Position numbers and translations under genes: made by a program. Below the pieces are notes generated by a model that was not told the DNA's origin, ran no database searches, and worked only from the letters and a program-made list of their open reading frames with translations. From Roseibium aggregatum IAM 12614 (GTDB lineage Bacteria; Pseudomonadota; Alphaproteobacteria; Rhizobiales; Stappiaceae), in assembly GCF_000168975.1 (NCBI RefSeq), contig NZ_AAUW01000008.1, positions 186,001 through 250,000 of the forward strand: a stretch of DNA of 64,000 nt, read 5' to 3'. Below, in pieces: positions 1 to 7,888 of the stretch (within the stretch, counting starts at the first letter, position 1; each line of letters starts with the position of its first letter).

Positions 1-286
1 TTGGAACTGATTGGTGTTTCCTGGCGTAACCGACCAATCAGCAAAGCGTCCGCAAGTTGGGCGTTAGGCATAAATGAACTCGGTCCTGAAAACCGTCGTT
101 TGTTGCCCGGTGGGCAAAGGTCCATAGAGGCGGAAAGTAACCACCTTGGTATTGCTGTAATGACGGTTTGGACGTTGTGGTACCAGTAGCCAATATATTC
201 TGCTGAATATTGTAGAAACCACTAATATCCTCGTTTAAGTTGAAGACTGGTCTGTTCCTAGCGCTGCGACAATGGAGAAAGTGAGT
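1..286. other. AT-rich leader without a recognised gene
   Basis: This stretch lies between the window edge and the ATPase gene. Open frames on both strands give no protein I recognise, and none has a clear ribosome binding site. It shares the AT-rich composition of the ATPase gene that follows. It probably holds that gene's promoter and the end of an element that continues to the left of the window. Confidence 0.4.
195..210. promoter_or_regulatory. Perfect dyad upstream of the ATPase gene
   Basis: ATATTC and GAATAT form a perfect inverted repeat around TGCT, about 75 bases before the chosen start of the ATPase gene. It could be a regulator site. No T-run follows it, so it is not an obvious terminator. 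The regulator is unknown. Confidence 0.3.
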
Positions 287-2266
287 ATGGCAATTGAGGT
301 TTATCCAGGTCGCCACCCAAACTTCGATATTACCAATTTTGAACCTTTACAGCAGAGAGTTCTTCGCCGAATGGAGAAGATGTTTCATCTTACTCGCGGC
401 GGTGAAATCACTGTCGGCAACCAGAAAAGTCATTATCGCTACGCACTCGTAAAGCCATGCGGAAATATGCGCGGCATTCTTCACACCGATCGCGAAGTAC
501 TAGTAGTTTTTTCGTCATATGCAGAGTTTCAACCTCGATCGATTGATGCATTTGATCATATTCTTGAGCAAAGCTCGGAAGATTTCCGTATCGAGAAAGT
601 TGCGCGAATACTAATCAGTGGCGATGTAAATATCGGAAAAAAACTTCGTGTGCTGTTTGAAAGTCGGCCAGACGCACCGGTCGTAATACCATATCACTAC
701 ACGGAGTTCTCACTTGGTACATCAGATGCCGATATTGTTACTAGAGTTCGAGAATTTACATTCTCTCGAGATTTATTTTCTATGTCATCTCCGCTTCGTT
801 CCGAACTCTATTTCTATGGACGTTCAAATATCATCAATGAAATCACGTCAAAACTCGCATCAGGTGAGAATTTTGGTTTGTTCGGATTGCGAAGAAGTGG
901 CAAGACTTCGCTGATTTCTGGTATAGCTAGAGCATTGACAAATAGAAATGGCGCAAGCGTAACTATTGACTGCCAATCGCCTTCAGTACATCAATTGCGT
1001 TGGAACGAACTTTTGAGGCAAATAGCAAACGAGCTAAAGTCAGCATTTTCGGTTAAACATAAAGTGGGTAATGAAGATGCCTATAGCGAGAAAAACGCTG
1101 CAACGAATTTTGCGGAAGACGTTCGAATAATATCAAAGCAAGCTAAGAAAGAGTTCTTCGCCGTTCTTTTTGATGAGATTGAGCGTATAGCCCCTGGAAC
1201 AGCATCTTCAGAGCACTGGAATAACGAACGAGATTTTCTTCTCTTTTGGCAATCAATGCGAGCAGCGTTCCAAAGTACCTCATCGCCCCTTGTTTACCTG
1301 ATTGTTGGAACTAACCCTCACTGCATCGAGGCCGTTAAGCTATTTGAAAGCGATAACCCGTTGTTTGGAAATGTTGAAAAACGTTTCATCCCTATGTTCA
1401 CACCTGAGCAGATTTCAGAAATGGTGGGCGATTTGGGAGGTATTATGGGGGTCGAATTTGATCTCGAAAGTCAAATAAAACTCTTCCAGGACTTTGGAGG
1501 GCATCCATTTCTTACGCGATACGCTTGCAGTTTTATTGCAAAGTCGGCAAAAAATCGGCCTGTAACCGTTGATCGCACTCTCTATGCCATAGGCGTCAAC
1601 CATTATACGACCGAGTCTGATAGTTATGTCGAGTCTGTCGTTGGATTACTCAAAGAGCAATACCCGGACGAGCATTTGATGCTAGAATATATTGGCCAAG
1701 GCGACGTCAATAGCTTTAATTTACTTGCGCAACAAGATCCTGTTTTGCTTGAACATTTATCGGGGTATGGTGTTCTTAAGAAAGGCCTTGAAGGAACCTA
1801 CTTTAACATTGGTATTGTTGAGAGATACTTCTCAAGAAAGGCAAAGCCAACCCAATTAGTCAGAGCTGAAGATCGCTTAGCAGAAATTTCAAGAAGGCGA
1901 AATTCACTTGAAAGAAGTCTTCGCTCCCATATCAAGGTTGTTTTCTCTGTACAGTTTTCCAAGTCGAAGCGTCGAGAGAGCCTTCTTTCGAAGCTCATTG
2001 AGCGTCGGCGCGGTGACCTATCTGGAGTGGATTTTGACGATCTTCTGGCTGAAGGTGCGAGCCCACTATACTTTGACGAACTTAAATCAATTGTCTTGGG
2101 GTTTTGGAAAGAGTTTGAAAACTCTTTGGACATGAGCAAGACGGAATTTGAGTATCACATGGGTGTAGTGAACAGGGCACGGTATGATGCTCATGCTAAA
2201 GATGTTGAAGACCATGAATTCGACAAAGCAAGAGTTTCTCTTAGTGAGCTTGAGGCTAGGCTCTGA
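287..2266 (+). CDS. Large P-loop (AAA/STAND-like) ATPase of unknown role
   Basis: The product is a 659-residue ATP-binding protein. Counting from the first ATG at 272, a Phe-Tyr-Gly-Arg motif at residues 181-184 precedes a Walker A loop GLRRSGKTS at 205-213. A Walker B strand follows at 295-303 (four hydrophobic residues, then FDE). This order matches the archaeal-type ATPase and STAND NTPase families. The N-terminal 165 residues and the C-terminal 200 residues match nothing I recognise; the C-terminal part is rich in charged helices. I chose ATG 287 because GGAG sits 9 bases before it, whereas ATG 272 has no such site. Codon use is AT-richer than in every later gene, which suggests transfer. 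It stands alone, just before dusA. Relatives in genomic islands often act in phage defence, but nothing here proves that role. Confidence 0.75.
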   Translation: MAIEVYPGRHPNFDITNFEPLQQRVLRRMEKMFHLTRGGEITVGNQKSHYRYALVKPCGNMRGILHTDREVLVVFSSYAEFQPRSIDAFDHILEQSSEDFRIEKVARILISGDVNIGKKLRVLFESRPDAPVVIPYHYTEFSLGTSDADIVTRVREFTFSRDLFSMSSPLRSELYFYGRSNIINEITSKLASGENFGLFGLRRSGKTSLISGIARALTNRNGASVTIDCQSPSVHQLRWNELLRQIANELKSAFSVKHKVGNEDAYSEKNAATNFAEDVRIISKQAKKEFFAVLFDEIERIAPGTASSEHWNNERDFLLFWQSMRAAFQSTSSPLVYLIVGTNPHCIEAVKLFESDNPLFGNVEKRFIPMFTPEQISEMVGDLGGIMGVEFDLESQIKLFQDFGGHPFLTRYACSFIAKSAKNRPVTVDRTLYAIGVNHYTTESDSYVESVVGLLKEQYPDEHLMLEYIGQGDVNSFNLLAQQDPVLLEHLSGYGVLKKGLEGTYFNIGIVERYFSRKAKPTQLVRAEDRLAEISRRRNSLERSLRSHIKVVFSVQFSKSKRRESLLSKLIERRRGDLSGVDFDDLLAEGASPLYFDELKSIVLGFWKEFENSLDMSKTEFEYHMGVVNRARYDAHAKDVEDHEFDKARVSLSELEARL

Positions 2267-2376
2267 TCAGATCATTATATCTGTTGGTTGATCATGATCT
2301 GCTCTTGATTGGTCGCATTCAATTTTTAACTGGCCCTTCGTGGGTAGGGGGGCGTGGTCAGGAGCAGCTTTGGTAT

Positions 2377-2500
2377 GCTAACGAACACGATATATCAGAG
2401 GGCAACGGCACCTCGGTCGTAAAAATCGCGGCTGTGCGAGAGGGATGAATTCCGCTACACCATCGACAATTGGCTACACCATTTAGTGTAGCTAACGAAC
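2377..2500. repeat. Short direct repeats before dusA (candidate integrase arm sites)
   Basis: GCTAACGAAC occurs exactly at 2377-2386 and again at 2491-2500. GCTACACCAT occurs at 2454-2463 and again at 2473-2482. Clusters of short repeats beside a core site are typical of the attachment sites of tyrosine integrases. The position, within 32 bases of dusA, fits the known dusA target. No integrase gene is inside the window, so the role is inferred. Confidence 0.4.
2473..2492. promoter_or_regulatory. Perfect 7-base dyad before dusA
   Basis: GCTACAC and GTGTAGC flank CATTTA and form a perfect inverted repeat about 40 bases before the dusA start. It overlaps the second copy of both repeat families described nearby. 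It may be an operator or part of an attachment site. Confidence 0.35.
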
Positions 2501-2531
2501 AAAAGGCCAACCACAGATAAAATATGAAGCG

Positions 2532-3587
2532 ATGACCGAGAAGGTTGAATTGAAAAAGCTGAACTATTCCGTCAATTTGAATGCAGCCAAAGGTTTTGTA
2601 AAGCCACGTTTTGCTGCCGCCCCTATGATGGAGTGGACCGATCGTCATTGCCGTGCGTTTCACCGGCAACTGACGCGGCATGCGCTTCTCTACACGGAGA
2701 TGGTGACGACTGGCGCGGTGATCCACGGCGACCGGGAATATCTCCTGGGCTTTTCCGATATCGAGCATCCGGTTGCCTGTCAGTTGGGTGGATCGGATCC
2801 GCAGGACATGGCGGAAGCGGCGCGGATCGTTGCCGAATTCGGTTATGACGAGGTCAATATCAATGTCGGCTGCCCGTCGGACCGGGTTCAGTCCGGCCGA
2901 TTTGGCGCTTGCCTGATGGAGGAACCGGCCCTGGTGGCCGCGTGTGTCGAGGCAATGAAGGCGGCGGTCGATATTCCGGTGACAGTAAAATGCCGGATCG
3001 GTGTGGATGAGCAGGATCCTGAAGTTGCACTTGATACCATGGCGGATGCCGTTTTTGCGGCCGGCGCGGATGCCTTGTGGGTGCATGCGCGCAAGGCCTG
3101 GCTCAAGGGCCTCAGCCCGAAGGAAAACCGGGACATTCCGCCGCTCGACTATGAGCGGGTCCTGCGGCTGAAGCAGCGTCTGCCGGACAGGTTCATAGGA
3201 CTCAATGGCGGATTGCAGACGCTGGATCAGGCGGAACCGTTTCTGGAAACGCTGGACGGACTGATGTTCGGCCGCGCGGCCTATCACACACCGCAGATCA
3301 TGGGTGAGGTCGACCGGCGGCTTTATGGTGCCTCTGGGCCGGATATCACGCCCTGGGACGCGGTCAAGGCACATATGCCTTATCTGGAAGCGCAACTGAC
3401 CAATGGCGTGAAGCTGGCGCATATGACGCGCCATATGCTGGGCCTGTTCCACGGGCGCCCGGGTGCCCGGTCCTGGCGGCGTATCCTGACGGTGGAAGCG
3501 ATCAAGCCAGGTGCTGGCCTGGAAGTGGTCGAGAAGGCGCTGGCAGCGGTCAGCCCTGCCGGCGCCGATCTGGCTGCCGCTGAATAG
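2532..3587 (+). CDS. dusA: tRNA-dihydrouridine(20/20a) synthase DusA
   Basis: DusA uses FMN and NADPH to reduce uridine 20/20a in the D-loop of tRNA. The 351-residue length is normal. Visible marks are the N-terminal APMMEWTDRHCR, the NVGCPSDRVQ segment, the catalytic Cys in FGACLM, and the later VHARKAWLKGLSP segment. The first 25 codons are unusually AT-rich (29 G or C in 75 bases by my count) while the rest is GC-rich. That pattern fits a 5' end supplied by an integrated element, because integrases that target the start of dusA rebuild the reading frame. ATG 2532 is the only good in-frame start before the conserved core. Confidence 0.95.
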   Translation: MTEKVELKKLNYSVNLNAAKGFVKPRFAAAPMMEWTDRHCRAFHRQLTRHALLYTEMVTTGAVIHGDREYLLGFSDIEHPVACQLGGSDPQDMAEAARIVAEFGYDEVNINVGCPSDRVQSGRFGACLMEEPALVAACVEAMKAAVDIPVTVKCRIGVDEQDPEVALDTMADAVFAAGADALWVHARKAWLKGLSPKENRDIPPLDYERVLRLKQRLPDRFIGLNGGLQTLDQAEPFLETLDGLMFGRAAYHTPQIMGEVDRRLYGASGPDITPWDAVKAHMPYLEAQLTNGVKLAHMTRHMLGLFHGRPGARSWRRILTVEAIKPGAGLEVVEKALAAVSPAGADLAAAE

Positions 3588-3612
3588 GGCTACAGCGTAG
3601 TTCCCAATCCGT

Positions 3613-4326
3613 TCAGGGTGTCATGATCAGCTTGTCGCCCTCAATCCGCCAACTGCGCAGATGGTCGAGCGCGGTCATGCCGAAGAGGCTGGAATCGAGC
3701 GTGCCTTGCCGGCCGACGAAACCCCGGATGTTGCGCAGCGTGTGATCGCCGATGGTGATCGTGTCGATCTTGACAGGGGCGACGAGTGCGCGCCCGTTGG
3801 CGGTTGAAACGGGCACGGAGAACGTCAGATCTTGCGGACGGTACCCCGCCCGTATCGCATCCTCGTAGGTCAGGACGACGGCGCTGGCTCCTGTATCCAG
3901 CAAAAACTCGACGCGGGCACCATTGATGCGCCCATCCAGAACGAAGTGGCCGCCGGCGTCGCGAACGATCAATATGGTTCCATCCGGCTGGGTGACCGCG
4001 AGGCCAGGGGCCAGCGCACCAAGGACCCGGTAACCGGCCTGAACCAGTTCCGCCTTGTAAACATAACCGACGACGAGCAGAGCACAGAAACCGCCCCAGA
4101 ACACCGTGCCATGCAGGATCTCGCGTGCCTTCGGCTGGCCGAACAGGAAACTGGCCAGAAACACGAAGGCGAGCGCGGACAGGGCTACAATGCGGGGGCC
4201 GCTGTCATCGAAATTGACATTGGCCGGGTCGGTCGGGTCACCAAAAAAGGCATAGAATGCGGCCGCAGCCATCACCAGAACCAGAATGACGACCATGAAT
4301 CCGCGGAAGCGCTTGGGGTTGTTCAT
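3613..4326 (-). CDS. Membrane-anchored retropepsin-like aspartic protease (TIGR02281 family)
   Basis: The 237-residue protein has three hydrophobic segments (about residues 10-28, 46-63 and 75-90), followed by a single aspartic protease domain with the active-site motif DTGAS at 144-148. A single copy of that motif implies action as a dimer, as in retropepsins. The C-terminal half probably faces the periplasm. The start at 4326 overlaps the stop of the DUF1289 gene as ATGA, so the two are likely translated together. The frame stays open upstream, but that part lies inside the DUF1289 gene. The substrate is unknown. Confidence 0.82.
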   Translation of the reverse strand: MNNPKRFRGFMVVILVLVMAAAAFYAFFGDPTDPANVNFDDSGPRIVALSALAFVFLASFLFGQPKAREILHGTVFWGGFCALLVVGYVYKAELVQAGYRVLGALAPGLAVTQPDGTILIVRDAGGHFVLDGRINGARVEFLLDTGASAVVLTYEDAIRAGYRPQDLTFSVPVSTANGRALVAPVKIDTITIGDHTLRNIRGFVGRQGTLDSSLFGMTALDHLRSWRIEGDKLIMTP

Positions 4327-4514
4327 CCGCGCTCTCCAGCCTCTGGATGCTGCGTCGTCCGGTTTGGCAATTCGGCAAGGATCTGGCTGCGTTTGGCGTC
4401 CGTGTAGCCCGCCCAGGACGCGATCTCGTCCAGGGTGCGCAGGCAACCTGTGCAGAGGCCGGATTTGGCGTCGATCTGGCAGATGTTGATACAGGGTGAC
4501 TTCATGAAGCGCAT
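4323..4514 (-). CDS. DUF1289 family small cysteine-rich protein
   Basis: This 63-residue protein shows the DUF1289 pattern: CINIC near residue 8, then GLCTGCLRTLDEIASW. The four cysteines suggest a bound metal or Fe-S centre. The function of the family is not settled. The reading frame ends in an ATGA overlap with the protease gene. ATG 4505, three codons in, is an alternative start. Confidence 0.85.
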   Translation of the reverse strand: MRFMKSPCINICQIDAKSGLCTGCLRTLDEIASWAGYTDAKRSQILAELPNRTTQHPEAGERG

Positions 4515-4577
4515 ATGGCGGCAGATTATGGCGTTGCCAAGACTAGAACGGGCGGAAAGCTGCGAAATGTGGCGGCA

Positions 4578-5783
4578 TTAATAGCCACCTGACGCGTAGG
4601 TGAACGGTGCGGTGATGACCTTGATCGGCAAGGTGACTGCCGTCTGTGCCGTCGTGCCGACAAAGGACCCTAGGTCGTCACCCAGATTGGCACCGCGATT
4701 GTGGTCGGCACTGGAACCGAGCGCGGAACTTCCGAGTGCTTTGCGCAATTCCGGCCTGAGTTGTGCAAGCTGAGCGAACTTCGAGTGGTTGGTGCTATCA
4801 AGCGATTGCAGCTCGGTCACGTCAACCACCACCGCGCCGAGTTCTGCAAGCTCCAGGTCATCAGAATAAGCGCCGACACGTTGCTTGCCGCCGGCAATGG
4901 CGCGAGAGATACGCAGAGCCTTGTCGTCCTGGGAAACGATAACGGTAAAAGGCCGGGGCTGCGGCCCAAGCCGTTTCAGTTGGGCCTTGAAAAGGTCAAT
5001 GTCGATGTCCGGTGCTGCCATGACGATATCGTCGACGTGTTGCGCGATCAGCCGACGGTTTTCCGTCCGTGCCTGGACCGCGGTTTCCATCAACAGCCAA
5101 TTGCCCATGGAATGGGCCAGGACAGTAATGTTGTCGGCCTTGGTCTTGGACAATTCGACCAGCGTTTCTTCAAGCGCACCGCGCGCAATCGCGGCACTGT
5201 TCAGGTCGTAGACATAGTCTTTCAGGTTGCCGCGCGAGGCCCAGGTAAACAGGACAGGTACACCCTTGAACTGACTGTCGTTGACGATCTGCACGAAACG
5301 GTAAAGCCCTTCCGGAAAACGCGTATTGTAGCCATGAATGAACAGGATGATATCGCGCTTGCCGCGCGGCAGGGTGGCAAGCCTGGCGTTGACCGATTTC
5401 CGGAAGGCAGCCTTGTCTGCGATATAGCTCGCTTCGCGTGCGACGAAATCGGTCTTGGGGTTGCCGGGCAGTCTCTCCGGCCATTCGATCTGACCGGGTT
5501 TGTGAGAAGGCGGTACGGAAATCGAAGCTTCCGCGTAATTGACCTCCGATGCGCGTTCTCCGTTGAAATAGGTGTCCGGCCGTTCGTCCCGTTTGCGGGT
5601 CGTGACGATCAGAATATCGTTCACCTTGGCACCGGCGGCGGGTTCTTCGTTGAGAGCGAGAACGCCAACGTCGGGCCGTCCGGAGCAAGCGGACAAGATG
5701 GCAAGAACGATCAGCAGGGCCGTGGTTCGCAGACCCCAACCCTGGCGTTCAATTGAACTGTCCGATATCAACATGTGAGCCAT
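4578..5783 (-). CDS. DUF900 alpha/beta-hydrolase, predicted lipoprotein
   Basis: The 401-residue product begins with a lipoprotein signal; the lipobox LSAC places the lipidated cysteine at residue 33. The hydrolase fold shows an HGYN segment at 150-153 and the nucleophile elbow AHSMG with Ser 225. These fit the DUF900 family of esterase- or lipase-like proteins. It should sit in the periplasm, tethered to a membrane. Substrates are unknown. It stands between the DUF1289/protease pair and cobS on the same strand, with gaps of 63 and 39 bases. Confidence 0.85.
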   Translation of the reverse strand: MAHMLISDSSIERQGWGLRTTALLIVLAILSACSGRPDVGVLALNEEPAAGAKVNDILIVTTRKRDERPDTYFNGERASEVNYAEASISVPPSHKPGQIEWPERLPGNPKTDFVAREASYIADKAAFRKSVNARLATLPRGKRDIILFIHGYNTRFPEGLYRFVQIVNDSQFKGVPVLFTWASRGNLKDYVYDLNSAAIARGALEETLVELSKTKADNITVLAHSMGNWLLMETAVQARTENRRLIAQHVDDIVMAAPDIDIDLFKAQLKRLGPQPRPFTVIVSQDDKALRISRAIAGGKQRVGAYSDDLELAELGAVVVDVTELQSLDSTNHSKFAQLAQLRPELRKALGSSALGSSADHNRGANLGDDLGSFVGTTAQTAVTLPIKVITAPFTYASGGY

Positions 5784-5822
5784 TCCCGTATCGCCCAGGC
5801 CTTTTGCCTGAATTTCCGTTTC

Positions 5823-6695
5823 TCAAGGCACCATAAGCATCCCGGTCAGAAAGCCAAGGCCGCTGAGTTGTTGAACCGCGCCTAAAACATCGCCCGTAGT
5901 TCCGCCGATTTTCGATAGGGCAAGCCGACCGGTGGAGTATGCCGCCGAAAAAGCAACCAAGACGGCCAGCAGCAGGGCGGGCAAGGAGAGCAAAAGGGCA
6001 GCTGGCAGCAGCAGGGGAAGCGTGACCAAAAACGCCTGGAGCACGGTCTTGCGGGGTGGTTTGCCGAAGCGCGCTCCGAGCCCGCCGGGCCTGGCGGACG
6101 GCAGACATTGCCACTGCCAGACAAGCAGCGTGCGGCTGAAAGCCTCACCAGCCAGAAGCAGCAGCGCCGCATCTGCCGGATCGAACCTTTGCCACAGCGC
6201 TGCAAGCAGCGCGACGCGCAGCAGCAACGAGATCATCATGGCAAGGGCTCCGAAAGCGCCGATCCGGCTGTCCTTCATGATGTCGAGCCGTCTTTCGCGT
6301 GTTGCTCCGCCAAAGAAGCCGTCGGCAACATCGCTCAAACCGTCCTCGTGAAGAGCGCCGGTGGTTGCGGCAAGGACGGCGGTCAGGAGAATGGCCACGA
6401 CCAGAAGCGGCAGTTGCGTAAATCCGAGCGCAACACCGACGCCGGCCGCGGGCAGTGCAATGATGGCCCCGGCCAGAGGGGCTGCGCGAGCAATGCGCAC
6501 AAAGTCGGGCGGTGCCATCGGATTGTCGAGCGCGTTGACCGCCGGCAGCGACAGGCGGGAGAAGAATCGTACGCAGGCTGCGGTGTCAGCGGCGAGCTCT
6601 TTCAGCCCGCGCAGTGCGGCCTGGTTTCGATCCCGTGTTTTCTTGGACCGCGATTTCACCTGTGAATCAGGCCCTTGGTCGGTTTCAGAGCTCAT
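5823..6695 (-). CDS. cobS: Adenosylcobinamide-GDP ribazoletransferase CobS
   Basis: CobS is an inner-membrane enzyme that joins adenosylcobinamide-GDP to alpha-ribazole (or its phosphate) in the last steps of cobalamin synthesis. The 290-residue product has several membrane segments and the family signature GALHEDGLSDVADGFFGG followed by an MKDSRIGAFG-type segment. I placed the start at ATG 6695. The frame is open further upstream, but that would overlap cobT. A charged extension of about 25 residues precedes the conserved core. It is divergent from cobT, which makes its co-substrate precursor. Confidence 0.93.
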   Translation of the reverse strand: MSSETDQGPDSQVKSRSKKTRDRNQAALRGLKELAADTAACVRFFSRLSLPAVNALDNPMAPPDFVRIARAAPLAGAIIALPAAGVGVALGFTQLPLLVVAILLTAVLAATTGALHEDGLSDVADGFFGGATRERRLDIMKDSRIGAFGALAMMISLLLRVALLAALWQRFDPADAALLLLAGEAFSRTLLVWQWQCLPSARPGGLGARFGKPPRKTVLQAFLVTLPLLLPAALLLSLPALLLAVLVAFSAAYSTGRLALSKIGGTTGDVLGAVQQLSGLGFLTGMLMVP

Positions 6696-6802
6696 CAGGC
6701 CGGTCCCGTGCTTGAGTTTTAGCAGGTCGAAGTTATAGAACAGCGGCAAAGCCAGACCAAGTGGCCGCTCGACGGCCGTGAACAACCGGAACCAAAAAAA
6801 AC

Positions 6803-7828
6803 ATGTCCCTCTCCGAGACCGCGCTGCCATTTGACGATATCCGCAATCTGGTGAAGTCCATGCCAGGTCCGGATGAAGACGCGCTTGCGAAGGTGAAAGC
6901 ACGCGATGCGGAGCTGACCAAACCTGCCGGTTCGCTCGGAAGGCTTGAGGAAATTGCCGAATGGCTGGCGGCATGGTCCGGCAAGGCACCGCCGAAGATC
7001 ACACGGCCGATGGTCGGAATTTTCGCAACCGCCCACGGCGTCGCGGATGAAGGCGTGTCCGCCTTTCCGAGTGCGGTCAATCGGCAGATGGTGGAAAACT
7101 TTGCCGCCGGCGGGGCCGCGATCAACCAGCTTTGCCGCGCCTATGACATCGGCCTGAAGGTGTTTGATCTGGCAGTCGACATGCCGACCCCCAGCATCAC
7201 CCGCGAAGACGCCATGGACGAGGCCAATTGCGCCGCGACCATGGCTTACGGCATGGAAGCGCTCGCCGGAGGCATCGACCTCATCTGCCTCGGTGAAATG
7301 GGCATTGGCAACACCACTGTCGCCGCTGCGGTTATCAACGCGCTCTTCGGCGGCAAAGCCGAGGACTGGATTGGCCGTGGCACCGGCGTCGATGACGAGG
7401 GCCTTGCCCGCAAACGGGACGCCGTCGAAAAAGCGGTCGCGCGGTTGAATGGCGAACGGGATCCGCTGGAAATCCTGCGCCGCATCGGTGGCCGCGAGAT
7501 TGCAGCCATGACCGGCCTTATCATTGCCGCGCGCCTGCAGCGCGTTCCGGTGATCGTCGATGGTTTCGTGACGACGGCGGCTGCGGCTGTCGTCTATGCA
7601 ATGGATCCGTCAGGTCTCGATCACTGCCTGTTCGCCCATGTGTCCGCGGAACAGGCACATGGAAAAGTGCTGGATCATATGGGCAAGGAAGCGCTGCTCG
7701 ATTTCGGCATGCGGCTGGGAGAGGGCTCGGGCGCCGCGCTTGCGGCTGGCATTGCCAAGGCGGCTGCCGAGATGCATTCCGGCATGGCCACCTTCGCCGA
7801 TGCCGGTGTGTCTGAAAAGGACGACTGA
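6803..7828 (+). CDS. cobT: Nicotinate-nucleotide--dimethylbenzimidazole phosphoribosyltransferase CobT
   Basis: CobT moves phosphoribose from nicotinate mononucleotide to 5,6-dimethylbenzimidazole to give alpha-ribazole phosphate, the lower ligand precursor of cobalamin. The 341-residue length is normal. Family marks are KPAGSLGRLEE near the start, the GEMGIGNTT loop, and the C-terminal GEGSGAALA segment that holds the catalytic glutamate. The 107 bases shared with cobS are too short for a full cobalamin riboswitch plus promoters on both strands, and I see none. Only a weak ribosome binding site precedes ATG 6803. Confidence 0.95.
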   Translation: MSLSETALPFDDIRNLVKSMPGPDEDALAKVKARDAELTKPAGSLGRLEEIAEWLAAWSGKAPPKITRPMVGIFATAHGVADEGVSAFPSAVNRQMVENFAAGGAAINQLCRAYDIGLKVFDLAVDMPTPSITREDAMDEANCAATMAYGMEALAGGIDLICLGEMGIGNTTVAAAVINALFGGKAEDWIGRGTGVDDEGLARKRDAVEKAVARLNGERDPLEILRRIGGREIAAMTGLIIAARLQRVPVIVDGFVTTAAAAVVYAMDPSGLDHCLFAHVSAEQAHGKVLDHMGKEALLDFGMRLGEGSGAALAAGIAKAAAEMHSGMATFADAGVSEKDD

Positions 7829-7888
7829 CTAACGGGCTGATAGGCGTTGAGCCGGCTGAAACTGCTCGACACGCAAATGCGAGTTGGT

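Larger units (their letters stand above)
2267..2531. other. AT-rich gap between the ATPase gene and dusA
   Basis: No gene is seen. The gap is AT-rich for its first 80 bases and carries the short repeats described separately. It is the likely junction between an acquired element and the core chromosome. Confidence 0.4.

Noticed and set aside
1-189. Open frame at the left window edge
   Set aside because: No recognisable protein and no start signal; could be the tail of a gene outside the window, but nothing supports it.
2358-3452. 364-residue frame antisense to dusA
   Set aside because: Opposes a well-defined dusA gene and has no recognisable domain.
6696-6802. Cobalamin riboswitch between cobS and cobT
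   Set aside because: Only 107 bases, no B12-box-like core recognised.
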